Assembly: GCA_029706075.1 (NCBI GenBank)
Contig: JAINUG010000148.1
Span: 1,263,501-1,327,500, forward strand
DNA length: 64,000 nt
Direction of reading: 5' to 3'
Source of the DNA: Aldrovandia affinis
Lineage: Eukaryota > Chordata > Actinopteri > Notacanthiformes > Halosauridae
Both the position numbers and the translations under genes were made by a program. A model generated the notes under the pieces. That model did no database searches. It was not told where the DNA came from and saw nothing but the letters and a program-made list of their open reading frames with translations. Shown here one piece after another: positions 10,500-22,522 of this stretch (the first letter of the stretch is position 1; each line of letters begins with the position of its first letter).

Positions 10500-13240
10500 G
10501 AGTGTTATATCCGGTCTCCCCCCCCATGCTGGTACAATGGTGCAAACGTACCCTGCTGGGAAAGCCTGTCTGCTTAATTGCCAGGAGGAAACAATGGAAG
10601 GAAACAGGGGATTAAAAGGAATTGATAGATCAGTCTCAGAATAAAAGATAAGAGCAAACAGTTTTTGTGATCCTGGCCAAGAAAAACATTCCTGGAAAAC
10701 AGAATGTGGCTTCATCTCGTGGAAAGAAACAAGTGACCAAAAATTCCAAGACGCGGCGAGAAAAAAGAACAACAATCAATCTATTTCACCTAGAGTGCAA
10801 GGTACTACAGGGAGTCTTGTATCCAGCCTTGCGTACATGTCATCAGTAAAACAACATCAGATAGGATGAACTTGACCATTAGCTCAGAACTAATTATTTG
10901 CTAAACTGATACTATTACATTAACTGCTTTTTGTAAACAAATAAGCCAAGACCAAATGGAACAAACTTTTTCACAATGGGTTTGTAGTCTGTAAATAAGT
11001 GAGTAAGTCAAAGTTATCTTTCCCTTATTGAGATGATGATTAATTTACATTTGTTTACATATTGAATGCTCCACAAACATCTAGCAACACATTATAGGCT
11101 GGAAAATGATCTTGCAAAATCAGTGGAATGCAGGACAAGCCATCGCCAACACACCAAATAATGATTATCATTCCACAGTGATCTGTGGGATGATGTGGGT
11201 TGCTGTGGTTACAGTTTGTTTTGCATATGAGCTACACATTCTGAATTAGTGATACTCCAGTGATATGTATACATTAGTTCACTGTGAAGCTGTGGTATCG
11301 GAAATATTTGCCCGTCTGTGTGTCAAAGCCCCACACTTACAGTGTTACTCAATCAGAATGGAATAAAACAGCCCTTTGTTGTTGGTCTGAGGCAAATCCT
11401 TTTCAACCAGTGCCTGACCCCCACCCTCACCCCTCCCCAGAAAAAGCTATAAAGCCTCCTTAAATGTTTTTGTGACAAACGTGGACCCATTCTGAGAGGA
11501 GAAAAAAAAGCGTTTTTGAAGAGTGGCCTAGTGAGAGATAGTCAGCATGCCAGGATAGAAAGCTGTGTTGTTTGGGAAAGGCACACATAAAGCCTTTTAT
11601 AGAGGCCTAAAAAGAGCTTTATACCAAGCCTTTCAGAGTAAAATGTGCACTGCCATAGATAAAATGTACTGTCCCAGCTGCAGAGCTGGGAGAGGTTTGA
11701 AGCCTAGTTTTATAATGCAACAGAAACCCCTCTCTCTACAACTATCAATAAAATGTTGTTTTCTGTACTCGTCACGCTTACATAATGCACATTACTTTGA
11801 CTAATGAACAGAAAATTTGATTAAAACAAAAAAATAATATTACATTAAATGAAAGATTCTTTCCAGGTTTATTTTCAAGATGGAGAATGCTCATGCAATT
11901 ATTAACTCAGAGGCCTAGATTCAATCAGCATTTGTCCTTAGGTTTGACTAAGAAATAAATTCACGTTACTTTTCTTCACATTCTTGTGATTGGCTCGCCA
12001 ATTGAATCTAGTCTCAATTTAATATTGCTTAGTTTGAATAAGACCTCAGATGGCTGTTCCTTGAAGAACACAGCCCAAACAGTGAACGCACAAAACAGCC
12101 TCATCTATCATAAACGAAAGTGTGGCACTGCCACATGTGGATGTGGGTGGAGCAACTCTGGGTATTTTGTGATGTCTGTTCGAGGGAGGGAAGAAAAAAA
12201 GAAAAGAAAAATCTTGGACGGAGCTGTCATGACAACGCCTACCTCATTCTTTTTATGCTCTCGTTGCCAAGTTAAACATCCCTCTCTCCAATCAGGACTG
12301 AAACACGTGAGCTTTTCCGAAAATACTTTTGTACAACCAAGCTTTACAACGGTTGTAAATCACAAAGTACAAAGATGGCAGATTTACTTGGGGTAAAGTT
12401 AAAAACCCACTTGCTTCAAAAGGTGTGTGAAATAACAGAATCCAAGAAATGAATTAAATGAATTATATGATTACCTTAATATGAATTTAATATTATTTAA
12501 GGGGATTATCATGTACTGATTTATTCAGATTCAGATTTATTTATTTTGCTCTTGTTATATATATATATAATTTTTCTTGTTGCTACAACATTACAGAAAT
12601 GTTATGTGAGAGCATGATTAAAACGCTGGGGCTCTGACAGGCACTCTGACTGCACAGAGCAGACACAGTCTGAACCAAGTGCTGAATTTCATTAACGATT
12701 CATAATGTTCATCTGTTCCCCCCAGAAAGGAACAAGTGTTTGGCCCAAGGCTTGCCAGCTGGTCTTTCGTAGGACAGGTGACCCCTCAGTCTCGCAGTGC
12801 GCCCATTTTTCTATTCGTGGATTTAGGATTCCTTTTCCTTTGCACTTCACTTTACAGATATTTGAAGGCACGTTTGTTTGAGAGAAGAAAAACAAACTGA
12901 GAATTGCACAGGGAGAGATTGAAGGGAGATAATGAGGAGGGAAAGAGGAGTCAAAAATAAATAAAGTTAAATAAAAATCAGCATGAATTTCAAATGCCTG
13001 CTGCCATCATCACCACCACCTTCCCTTCCCCCGCCACCCCCACCATCCAACTCCTCCGCCCGCATCCTCCCCTGGAAGCTCAGAGAGAATGACTAATCCT
13101 TCACATTCTTCCAGGCGAAGGACAGGAGATAAGAACTCCAAACCTGCCTCCCGGTCCCCTCTGCTTCTGCGTAGAGAACGGACTTCCTGTTCCCAGCCTT
13201 GAGTCAGCGAGAGCTTCAACTTTCCCCTGAAGCCTATGCT
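10500..13240. other. no gene seen upstream of vwf
   Basis: No coding exon, RNA gene or clear repeat recognised apart from a small inverted pair CTAGATTCAAT (11924-11934) and its complement (12000-12010), and a (TA)n run near 12558. Confidence 0.5.
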
Positions 13241-13244
13241 TCAA

Positions 13245-13460
13245 CAAAACTCATCCTTCAAAGACAGCCTGGTCAAATCTGCTTCACTATATACTGCCTG
13301 GTCAAAACTCCTCCACCAACCACTCCCTGTTCAAAACTCCTCTGCCAAAGACCTGCTAGTCAAAACTCATCCACCAACCATTGCCTGGTCAAAACCCCTC
13401 CACCAACCACTGCCTGGTCAAAATGTATCTGCCAAAGACCCTCTGGTCAAAACTCAATCA
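13245..13460 (+). repeat. 29-bp minisatellite, about 7 copies
   Basis: The landmark CAAAAC/CAAATC occurs at 13274, 13303, 13332, 13361, 13390, 13419 and 13448, exactly 29 bases apart. Two unit types partly alternate (CCACCAACCACTGCC and TGCCAAAGACC). Because 29 is not a multiple of 3, the same repeat gives open frames in all three plus frames, which explains the overlapping ORFs. Confidence 0.9.
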
Positions 13461-14059
13461 ATTAAAGGATTTTGATTTTTGTAAGAGGAATTTAACTGTA
13501 CAGCTGACACGAGCCCTTATATTTCAACATAACTGCATAACAAAACCAACCCAAATATCCATACCTGGTCACACAGGGCCCTGGTTTTGATCCACTTAAA
13601 TGGTATTCTTGTCTCCTACAAGATCACTCAAAACAACAGTACACTCCAAACAGAAAATCCTAGCCGTAGTAAGGTTGCAGTTGTCCTCCACTTGTTCCCC
13701 AGATCTGCAATCAGAGGAACATTCTGAGTCATTGACACAGTAACCGATGCTGCTGAAATGCACTCTAACTCAAAAGGTACCGTATGTGGCTCTCTGTGCT
13801 GCACTCAAACTGAAGCTGCTCTCAAATTCTCGAGCTGGAGGTCAGCCCGTTGCCTGTTGGAAAGGTAGCACAGTAGCTTTGTGAGAGGTAAAGAAACATA
13901 AAACCCAGCCAGCTGCTCTGTTCTTACCTTCAATATCGCCATTAACTCCCACTGACTCCCACCACTACCTCAGTAAGTGATGATTCAACTGAATGTATTC
14001 TTTGGGCAGGGAAATTAACTCACCTCAACAATGAAGCAAAGAAGCTATTTTGCACCAGA

Positions 14060-14285
14060 ATTAGTAATTATGGGGTTTTTTCAGCCAATGAATCAGGGGA
14101 GTGATTACGGAGACGGAGAGAAGCAGATTGGCAATTGTGGGGAGTGCCCTTACCCTTAGCAATAATGGGACCTTTAACGACCACAGGACAGGACATTTTA
14201 ACATTTCATCCAAAAGAGGGCATTCCCTACAGCACAGGGCAGACTTCTTCAACTGCATTATCCCCTGGATTAAACATCTGTGCTT
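14060..14285 (-). repeat. Deu-domain SINE relic
   Basis: On the minus strand the order TGGATGAAATGTTAAA, then TGTGGTCGTTAAAGGTCCCA, matches the conserved central domain of DeuSINE/SINE3 elements known from fish. The 5S or tRNA head is not visible. Old copy; candidates of this domain have been retained as conserved non-coding sequence in vertebrates (established for the superfamily, not shown here). Confidence 0.55.
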
Positions 14286-14349
14286 AAATTTGACGTACAA
14301 ATAGGGCTTTACTTTTTTCAATACTTACACCATTTAGAAGAAAATATTA

Positions 14350-17300
14350 GTTCGGTGATCGCCGTACTTGCCCAACTGTGTTTGTGAAGAAAGAAACCTC
14401 ACACTTGCATTTGAATATAAGTCAATGTTTTCAGAGGGCTCTCATCATGCCCAGGCAGTTATTGTAGTTTCCTCCATTTAGCAAGAGAGGTCAAGATCTT
14501 TCATGTAACATACATTAAAGGTTATCATGTCGCCGTGGCCAAAACAAATTCATGCAGATTGACTTCATGCATCCAAACTCAGCTGACATGGAAAGGTAAG
14601 GAGAATTTATAAATAAATGGGCTCTTTTAAGTAATGGTTCACCCTCTGTGCAGAGCTTGGAGGTTCTCCACAGCATTTCCGTCCTGATCACTGATGGCTT
14701 TTCCATTTGCAAGCTTATATATATATTAGTTTTTTTACGTTTTTTCGCTGAGGACAGCTCTCTCCAGCCTTGAAAAATGACTTCGCTCCAGCCCCACCGG
14801 GGATCTACAGGTCTTTTTTTATTTCAAACGGGCCAGGGCTGGTTGATTAAGAAAATGCCCCCCTTTCACTCCCCCTGTCAGAAAATGCTTTCTACCCACT
14901 TCCTCTTTGGCAGCCTGTGGGATTCTTAGCAGGTGGAACTTCACACTGAACTCACGATCAATTGCAAAAACAATAATTGAGTCGTGACTGCAGGTCAAAA
15001 CTGCCACGGCGCACTGGAGTTATGGCTTCTCGCTGTTATTGACCGAACAAGGAAGCCCTGCAGGCAAGGTGGCAATAATTGGACTGAACCTGTATTTTGT
15101 AATAGAGAAGTATAGAATTTATTTCCTTTACTTCCCGCACGGGTTGGTACCAATCCACACCATTTATTTAATTATGATCAAAAACAAACGCAGCAAATGG
15201 AGAGGGAGATGGGGGGTCACATGGAATAATTTATTTCTGGCACAAGAACCATAAGGTAATGTTGGCATTTTTATTCCTCTCTCCATCAGTCACTATTTTA
15301 CATGTTTTCCATCACTTTCAGTATGTTCCCAGTGAGCACAGCTCTGACCTGCCCATGTCATCCCCACCCATATAGAAGAAAAATGTCAGCAATAGCACCA
15401 CCCCACAGCCATCAGGAACCAAATGTCTCCAAATAAATATATATATTTCAGTGTCAACAAAGATGTAATAGCTCAGTAGAAGGACGTTTCCAGACAAGGA
15501 ACTGAGGTTTTATGGCATTTTAGAATTAAGAAATGAATCGCTGAAGAGGCAGATGTGCATGTGCAGTGAAAGTGAATGCATCTGTGTTATGAGCCCATAA
15601 AAGAGATCGCACACAGCCATCTGGACGAGAGAGAGAAAGAGGAGAGCATGAGAGAGCAGAGAGATGGAGATGAGGAGCAGAAGGGATTTCATAAATATCT
15701 GACAGGAAACAGTGCAGCTATGTGGAATTAAGCAAGAATAAATCAGAAATATACCTATTTATTCAAAGGCATACATAACACAGAGTTGTTTTGTAGAACT
15801 TCATAAATATGGAACAAGTTTTTTTGTAAAATGTGGAATAAAAATGAAATTTCTTAGATTTCAGGAAAAAGGCATATTAAAATATATATTGTTTTTAATT
15901 TGGCACCCAACTCAACATAAAAGTGGTTCTGAAAACTGAAAACCACCGGGGTACTCTCAGGCTAGGGATGATCACACGTGAAACTAGGAGATCCCTATCC
16001 CTTTTTATAAAACAGCAATGTCACTCTGAGAGATATTCATTTCATTGAGCACCTTAAGCACAACTCACAACAAAGACTGTTTATTATGTTATTATTCATC
16101 CAAACCACGCATGCAAATATTCACTGACATTTTGTGCAAACATCTATTGCTTATTAGTCTGGGGAATGATAAGGCAAGGTTTTTACGACACACTTCCCTG
16201 ATTTTTTAACAAATGGCACTGAATGCATTGACCATCTGTGTCATTCAGATGAAAGAGAGCCACTAAAAAATAATGCTTCCCTGAAAAATGACAGGCCATC
16301 TGGCTTATGATCTCTGCTTTTATATCAATGTACTTGACTTTATTTAACTAATTTACTTTAATGCAACAATCTTCACGCACCAACACTCATAACACTCTTC
16401 AAACTAAATGACATACTTTTCATTTTTAAGAAACAAACTGGGTGATGTGTGTCCATAGTTTTGTGGACTAAAAGTCAGGGCTCTGAATGAAAACTGATGT
16501 CATTGCTTGAAATGCTACCACGCAATTACCATTCCACAGGTTGCTTTGGGGTGAATGAGTGATCCCCAAGCAAAATTCCAATATAGGTATTGCCTCATAG
16601 AGTGAGCAACATTCCTTTAAATAGATTAGTTTATGTTTTGTTTTTTCAGACACTGAAAGGTTGTATTGCCATCTCAATAAAGCATATCTGAATTTGAGTC
16701 TGAGGGAGAGAGAGATAGAGGGACGGAACATATAAAAAATATTAAAGAAATAGCACAAATATCTCAGTGTGTGCTGACAGCTAAACTGTGCTTGAGGAGC
16801 CCATTGGTAGCTGCCACTGTGATCTGGCTGCTGGAGATGATGGCTGATGCAGTGGAGCGATTATCACAACAGCGGTGGGCAGATTGGACAGGCAGAGCCT
16901 TGCGGTCCACGGAGGGCGTGTCTCCGGCTGCCTCTCTGCTCACAATGGGCTCCATTGTTCTCTAAAAGTCAACAGAGAATGGGCATATTCTCACTAAGTC
17001 ACTGCCTTTGTCACTTTCCCCACTCGGTTCGACACGGAAGAATCAAACGGCATTACAGGGATAGACCTGAAAAGCACAGGGAATCAATGGCTTTGTGAGT
17101 TGACTGGCACGCGTCCTCGCATACTTTGGTTGATGAGCAACATCCGCTGTATTAGTGTATGCAACTGTTGTGTGCCTTTTTTTGATTTGGGCACACATTA
17201 TTGGCTTAACTGGATACTTTTTATCTGGCCGGTTATTATTGGCCTGACATTTTGTGTTAACTTGTATAAAAATGAATTGATCTAGGCAGAATGACTTACA

Positions 17301-17560
17301 GTCACACATTTGGCAAGCCTTTTGTAATGAGGGCCATGAACAGACCAAGCACAGGAATAACGGACCTTGAGTTCAGGATGCCAAGTCTGCTGATAGACAT
17401 CATCATTTCTCTTTTCTTGACCTTGGAAAAACAGACAAAACAGACAAAGTGCAGATTTCAAGATGTAGTCATATGGTATTTCTAGTGCAATGAAAGAACA
17501 GTTAATTCCTTTAACCACCTTTATCTCTGCAACCACACTGTGATACTGTGTTATCTAAAC
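14350..17560. other. no gene seen
   Basis: AT-rich sequence without recognisable exons. A GC-rich patch at 16760-16960 stands out from its surroundings and is open in several frames, but shows no splice sites or known motif. Confidence 0.5.
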
Positions 17561-17580
17561 AGAATAAAACAATCAATGAG

Positions 17581-17617
17581 GGTTATACTAAATTTCATAC
17601 CTCAAACCTAACATTAT
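17581..17617 (-). repeat. tip of ERV-type LTR
   Basis: Reverse complement of the first ~35 bases of the LTR at 4456 (ends CCTCAAACCTAACA). Immediately followed by a 5S-headed SINE. Confidence 0.55.
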
Positions 17618-17621
17618 ATAC

Positions 17622-18030
17622 TGCAATTCGGCCATACCATCGTGTACCATTCTCATTACAAACTGCTGAAGCTAAGCAGGAGTGGGCTTGGTTGGTATCT
17701 AGATGGGAGACCTCCTGGGAAAACTAGGCTGCTGCTGGAAGAGGTGTTGGTGGGCCAGAAGGGTGCACCCTTTCCCTTTCCACCAAAAAATGTTTAATGC
17801 CCCAGCACAGTGATGGGAGAACTGTGCTGGGGAAGGTCTCATCCTCCAGTTCAAAAGTAAGTCCCACAAAACTGGCTCTGAAAGAAACTGTCTCTCTAAA
17901 AACTGGCACAAAATCATCCCGCTACATAATCCCTTGCATTCCTTACCCACTTTGATTCCCCAAGTTGTCACAGCAAAAGAGAATCCAATTCTCAGTTGAA
18001 TTACCTGGTTAAATAAAGGGGAAATATAAA
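17622..18030 (+). mobile_element. 5S rRNA-derived SINE (SINE3 type)
   Basis: The head is 5S-like: CGGCCATACCA, GAAGCTAAGCAG, GGTTGGTATCTAGATGGGAG and GACCTCCTGGGAA occur in 5S order. A Deu-like middle (AATGCCCCAGCACAGTGATG) and a LINE-type tail follow. Diverged from functional 5S, so a SINE and not an rRNA gene. Confidence 0.75.
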
Positions 18031-18204
18031 TGTACAGTCCATTTAAATTGACAAACTCAGTCCCCTAAAAAACTGCTGAGGTCTAATAATACTATGTCCT
18101 GGTGTTTTTTACCCTTAGTTTACCTTTGCTATTTGCCACAATGGTCTTGTCCCTTTTGAATAACTTGCTACATGAATAAATGTAAAGTAAATGTCAGACC
18201 TTGA

Positions 18205-18750
18205 AGGCCACAGTGTGTGTAGAGACAGCTGTGTGCCTGCGAATCGAGCTCTCCTCCAGGGCCATTTCAGTCACAGACCGCAGGGCTGGCGGGAGACACC
18301 CTGCCCCCCTATTCACAGCCTATACTTTATTTTTCTTGCATGTGCGCAACTCACTTAACATTTGAAAAACAGTGAATAATAAGATAAAAAAACAAATAAT
18401 ATGCACAGTTAAAAGGCACATTTAGAGAAGAGAGAGGGAAAAACATCAGAGATAATAATGAAAACAGGTAAAATTCAAAATATCAACCATTATATTCTGG
18501 CAAGGCTCACCATGAGCTGTGGGTGGGGAGCAGATTAAACAGTGAGATGCCGCCTCTGCCCTAAATTAAAGGACCTTTTTGGTGGAGACCTGCCCTGGCT
18601 CTGGACTCGGTCCATGGCCCAATTATAGAATCAAACAGCCTCTGGTGTGCTGCCCATGAAGAGGGTAAAAAATAGACTTTGTCAGATTCATTAAATACAC
18701 GCACAGCAGTGGTATTGTAGTGCATTCAGTTCATAGCTATAGTTCATAGT
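18205..18750 (+). repeat. CD9-flank block, ghost copy (candidate conserved non-coding element)
   Basis: Matches 30693-31140 in order and orientation (CTGTGTGCCTGCGAATCGAG, GGCGGGAGACACCCTG, ACCATGAGCTGTGGGTGGGG, GATGCCGCCTCTG, GCCTCTGGTGTGCTGCCCAT). Its first 110 bases also match 29995-30105. No frame is conserved. In the CD9 copies the block lies just upstream of a first exon, so here it marks the 5' side of a lost CD9 duplicate. Confidence 0.7.
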
Positions 18751-19647
18751 CATTGAGGATACCGAGGTCATGACCTCTGTATTTTTTCTGAGTCTGAGTT
18801 GTAATACTGAATGAAAGTGGTGAACTACTGTACATAAAATGATGTCACTTTGGTATAGTAAAGATTTTGTACAAAGCCAAGATTACCACTTGTGTGCCTA
18901 TTCACCGTCATCGTTATTACTTCTGTGTGTGTGTAATGATCAAGTGGACCCGTCCCAAGTAGGCAGATCTCATTGTTACTTTCTCACTTTCTTACAACTT
19001 TGCTGCACAGTGGGAGTTGTAACTCAGACACTTTGATGAGTCAAAAATGTATTTTAAAGTTTGTTAAACAAAACAATTCCATGATTTATTTTTTATCTCC
19101 AATTGTTTATTTGTTCTATGCTTTAATTTCAGAGTACATTGAAACATTACACTGCGTAAATATAAATAAAAACTAGAAAAATGTAGGTGTTCTAAAACCT
19201 TTGACCGGTAGTGTAGGTGTACAGATCTCTCTCGTGTTATAAAAATTGACTGATTGTATTATAACCAGATAAATGCTATTCATGTCCAGAGATCATCTAT
19301 CAATAGCTACTTTGTGTGTAGTTGCTACCCAAACGTAGCTGTCTCTGTCTAACTGAATGTTACACAAACCACTTTTTAGTCAGATTACAGTGGTGATATA
19401 TTGACAGTGGTGATAGGCACAAAGTTAGCTACATTTTTGTGTACATTTTCAGTGGCCATTCATAACATCACGACAGTCTACTGCTCTTGTAGTGAATTAG
19501 GGTAGACTGTTTACATAAAATATTTCTTAGTGACATTTCTCATGGCAAACCCCCCTAGAGGGGTTAGGTCTCATAACGTTGGTAATTCTGAACTCCTCGA
19601 TACAGCCCTGATTCAGTTAGCTGCAGAACAGGAAGAAATAATGGAAA

Positions 19648-20030
19648 GCAGAGCTCACACCTTCCCACCACATGAACCTTGCGGAGCTGGTCTAGGGCTT
19701 TGCAGTTTTTAGGTGCTTTAAAAAAGCAGAACTCCCACCTCCCACCACATGAACCTTGTGGAGCTGGTCTTGGGCTTTGCAGTTTTGAGGTGCTTTAAAA
19801 AAACAGAACTCCCACCTCCCACCACATGAACCTTGTGGAGCTGGTCTTGGGCTTTGCAGTTTTGAGGTGCTTTAAAAAAGCAGAACTCCCACCTCCCACC
19901 ACATGAACCTTGTGGAGCTGGTCTTGGGCTTTGCAGTTTTGAGGTGCTTTAAAAAACAGAACTCACACCTCCCACTACATGAACCTTGTGGAGCTGGTCT
20001 TTGGCTTTGCAGTTTTGAGGTGCTTTAAAA
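19648..20030 (+). repeat. 77-bp minisatellite, 5 copies
   Basis: Units start at 19648, 19726, 19803, 19880 and 19956. Each carries CCACCACATGAACCTTG, GGAGCTGGTCT and GGTGCTTTAAAAAA. The inner copies are almost identical; the first is the most diverged. Confidence 0.93.
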
Positions 20031-20159
20031 AATAAACAACAGGAAGGAACTTGTCACAGCTTTAGCAGAATACACCCTTACAATAGAATGTACTGTATAT
20101 GTCAGCGGGAGGGCTGAGGTGGAAGGAGAAGGAGAGAAGGAGAGAAAGAGTTGATACCG

Positions 20160-20847
20160 TGAACCACCAGATCCTGCTCTCATCTCTCGTCGAGATGGGA
20201 ATGCTTCACTATGGAAGGCTCCATAGTGTCTCCGTCCCAGTCTGCCAGGAGTCTTGGAGTGACCCTGGATGACCAGCTGTGCTTCTCGGGCCACATCGCA
20301 GCAATCATCCGGACCTGCCGATTCTCCCTCCACAACATCTGGAGGATCCGACCGTTCCTCACCCAAGAGGCCACACAACTCCTGGTCCAGGCCCTGTAGA
20401 AATATCTGGTGTCTCATGTCTGGACTATTGCATGTCTGGACTACTGCAATTCCTTGCTGGCAGGCCTACCGGCCTGTGCCATCAAACCACTGCAACTAGT
20501 CCAGAATGCTGCTACACGTCTGGTGTTCAATCAACCTAAGTTCACCCATGTCACCCCTCTCCTCTCCTCTCTGCACTGGCTCCCTATCGCAGCACACATC
20601 AGATTCAAATCACTGGTGCTTGCTTTTCAAGCGGCTAGAGGAACTGCTCCCCCTTACCTCCAGACACTCATCACACCCTACACCCCAGCCAGACCCCTCC
20701 GCTCCACCTCCTCTGGCAAACTGACTGTCCCATCCCTCTGGGTGCCCGGCAGCCACTCCTCGTGGTCTCGCCTCTTCTCTGTCCTGACCCCTCAGTGGTG
20801 GAACAACCTTCCGCAATTGGTCAGGACTGCGAAATCACTTGTGATCT
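20160..20847 (+). pseudogene. non-LTR retrotransposon ORF2 end (reverse-transcriptase C-terminal region)
   Basis: Translates, with stops and a small local duplication near 20397-20450, to the C-terminal part of a fish LINE ORF2 (LDYCNSLLAGLPACAIKPL pattern, then LHWLPI, then WNNLPQLVRT). It is interrupted by the hAT element that follows; the LINE tail resumes at 22197. The same family occurs at 31315-31775 on the minus strand. L2/CR1/Jockey group; exact clade not decided. Confidence 0.75.
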
Positions 20848-20855
20848 TCCACAAG

Positions 20856-22188
20856 CAGGGTTGGGTTGTAACGGAATACATGTAATGGTGTTACGTAATC
20901 AGAATACAAAAATCAAGTAACTGTATTCAGCTCGCGTTATATTTGAAAAACAAGTAATCTGAATACAGTTACTTTAATAAACCTGAAGTGAATACATTTT
21001 GGAATACTTATTGGAATTCTTGGTGGAAAGTTTTCCTTACAAACATTAATGAGCTGATATTCATTACTAAAGCTACAGCATGAAATTATCACGCCTACAT
21101 GATTATCATCACACAGCTCACGAAAACTACCGCCGCTGCACAGAACCAAAAAAACAGCTTTAAAAAAAATGTGTTTAAAAAAAAAGAGCGCGCCCACACT
21201 CAGAGAAACATTGACAGCGACAAGATGGAAAAAAAGTCAGCTTTCAGTTCGTGGCGTTATCGACACCATTTCTAGTTTAAACAAGACCAAGAAGACCATG
21301 GGAAAAATCTGTCGGTCCAGTGTACCTTGTGTCTTCCAGGAATAAAGATATTGTCGGCATCAAAGGACTCGACATCGAATCTTAAAATGCACTTGGAGAT
21401 AAGTCAACGTTAGCTAACCTTCAGCTTACTGAACACAGTTCTGCAGTAATTTGCTGTTACCTGACCTTAGCCTATGGTTTGAGGCATCGCAATAACTGCT
21501 CTGCTAATTTTATACTGCTTTCTTTATTGTTGAAACGATGACATTTCAAAACGGGATAAAATTGAAGTGAATAGACTGCTGCTGAATGCATTGTTTCAGA
21601 TGTTGTGTTTGAGTTATGCTCATGATGAGCCATTAAAACAGTAAAATAACTTGCCTTTCAGTTTCCCTTTGCTTTTTATTATGATTAATTTTTAATCTGT
21701 CCATTCTAATTCCATAACATGTTAATGATGATGACTAATACAAAAAAACAGATACAATGTTGCATATATTTAGCTAAATTGACATCTCAAATGTATTAGT
21801 ATTTATTATTAAATGAACAGAAGCTGACCTGACCTCTACACAGTGGAAAGTTGAACATGACATCCTTTTTCAAAGTGTAATGCATAATAACTATTTAAAT
21901 GTATTACTGATAAAATAAAAAAGTGAACATGGTGTGTGCAAAGGTTTGTGCACCCTTTTAGTACTAAGTAGCACCACCTTTGGCTATATAACAGCTTCCC
22001 AATGTCTCCTGTACCCCAAAACATACCCATCTGTGATGGAAAAAGTAAGTATTCCAAAAGTATTCTAAAAGTAATCTGAATACGTTACTTTTTTGAGACA
22101 TATTCGTATTCATATCTGATTACTTTCAGAGCCGTGTAATCAGTATTCAGGCACTAATTACATTTACAAAGTAACCCTCCCAACCCTG
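20856..22188. mobile_element. hAT-type element, non-autonomous, with 8-bp target duplication
   Basis: Ends CAGGGTTGGG and CCCAACCCTG (10-bp inverted, imperfect match further in). The 8-bp flanks TCCACAAG at 20848-20855 and 22189-22196 are identical. No transposase frame. About 1333 bp, inserted in a LINE. It holds a further repeat-like stretch around 21915-22025 (TGTGCAAAGGTTTGTGCACC). Confidence 0.88.
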
Positions 22189-22196
22189 TCCACAAG

Positions 22197-22520
22197 AGAC
22201 TCAAAACCCACCTTTTCAGACTCCACTACCACTGAATTCTGTACATCTACCCAATTGTCATCACCACAGCCTACTTGCTCAACACCTCTTGTATAGGTAT
22301 CCCCACTTACTACTAATATAAAAAAAAAAAATTACTAACATTTTCCTTCCCAGTGTTACAGGTATGGTACGCAGCTGCCTGCAATGATGTCTATCGCTGT
22401 ATTACTGCACTGATCCCTTGCATGAACTATGATTGTTCCTACCATGTATTGATGCACATCTTATAAGTCGCTCTGGATAAGAGCGTCTGCTAAATGCTTA
22501 AAATATAAATGTAAATGTCG
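22197..22520 (+). mobile_element. LINE 3' end, continuation of 20160-20847
   Basis: Resumes with ORF2 end codons, then 3'UTR with an A run near 22321, then the terminal tract AAGTCGCTCTGGATAAGAGC and an (AAATGT)n-like tail. The same 3'UTR is present reversed at 31315-31560. Confidence 0.75.
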
Positions 22521-22522
22521 TT

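Noticed and set aside
13199-13590. Overlapping open frames with repeated LVKT/PPTT residues
   Set aside because: They are three frames of the same 29-bp minisatellite.
17622-17750. Functional 5S rRNA gene
   Set aside because: Too diverged at the start and internal control region, and continuous with a SINE body.
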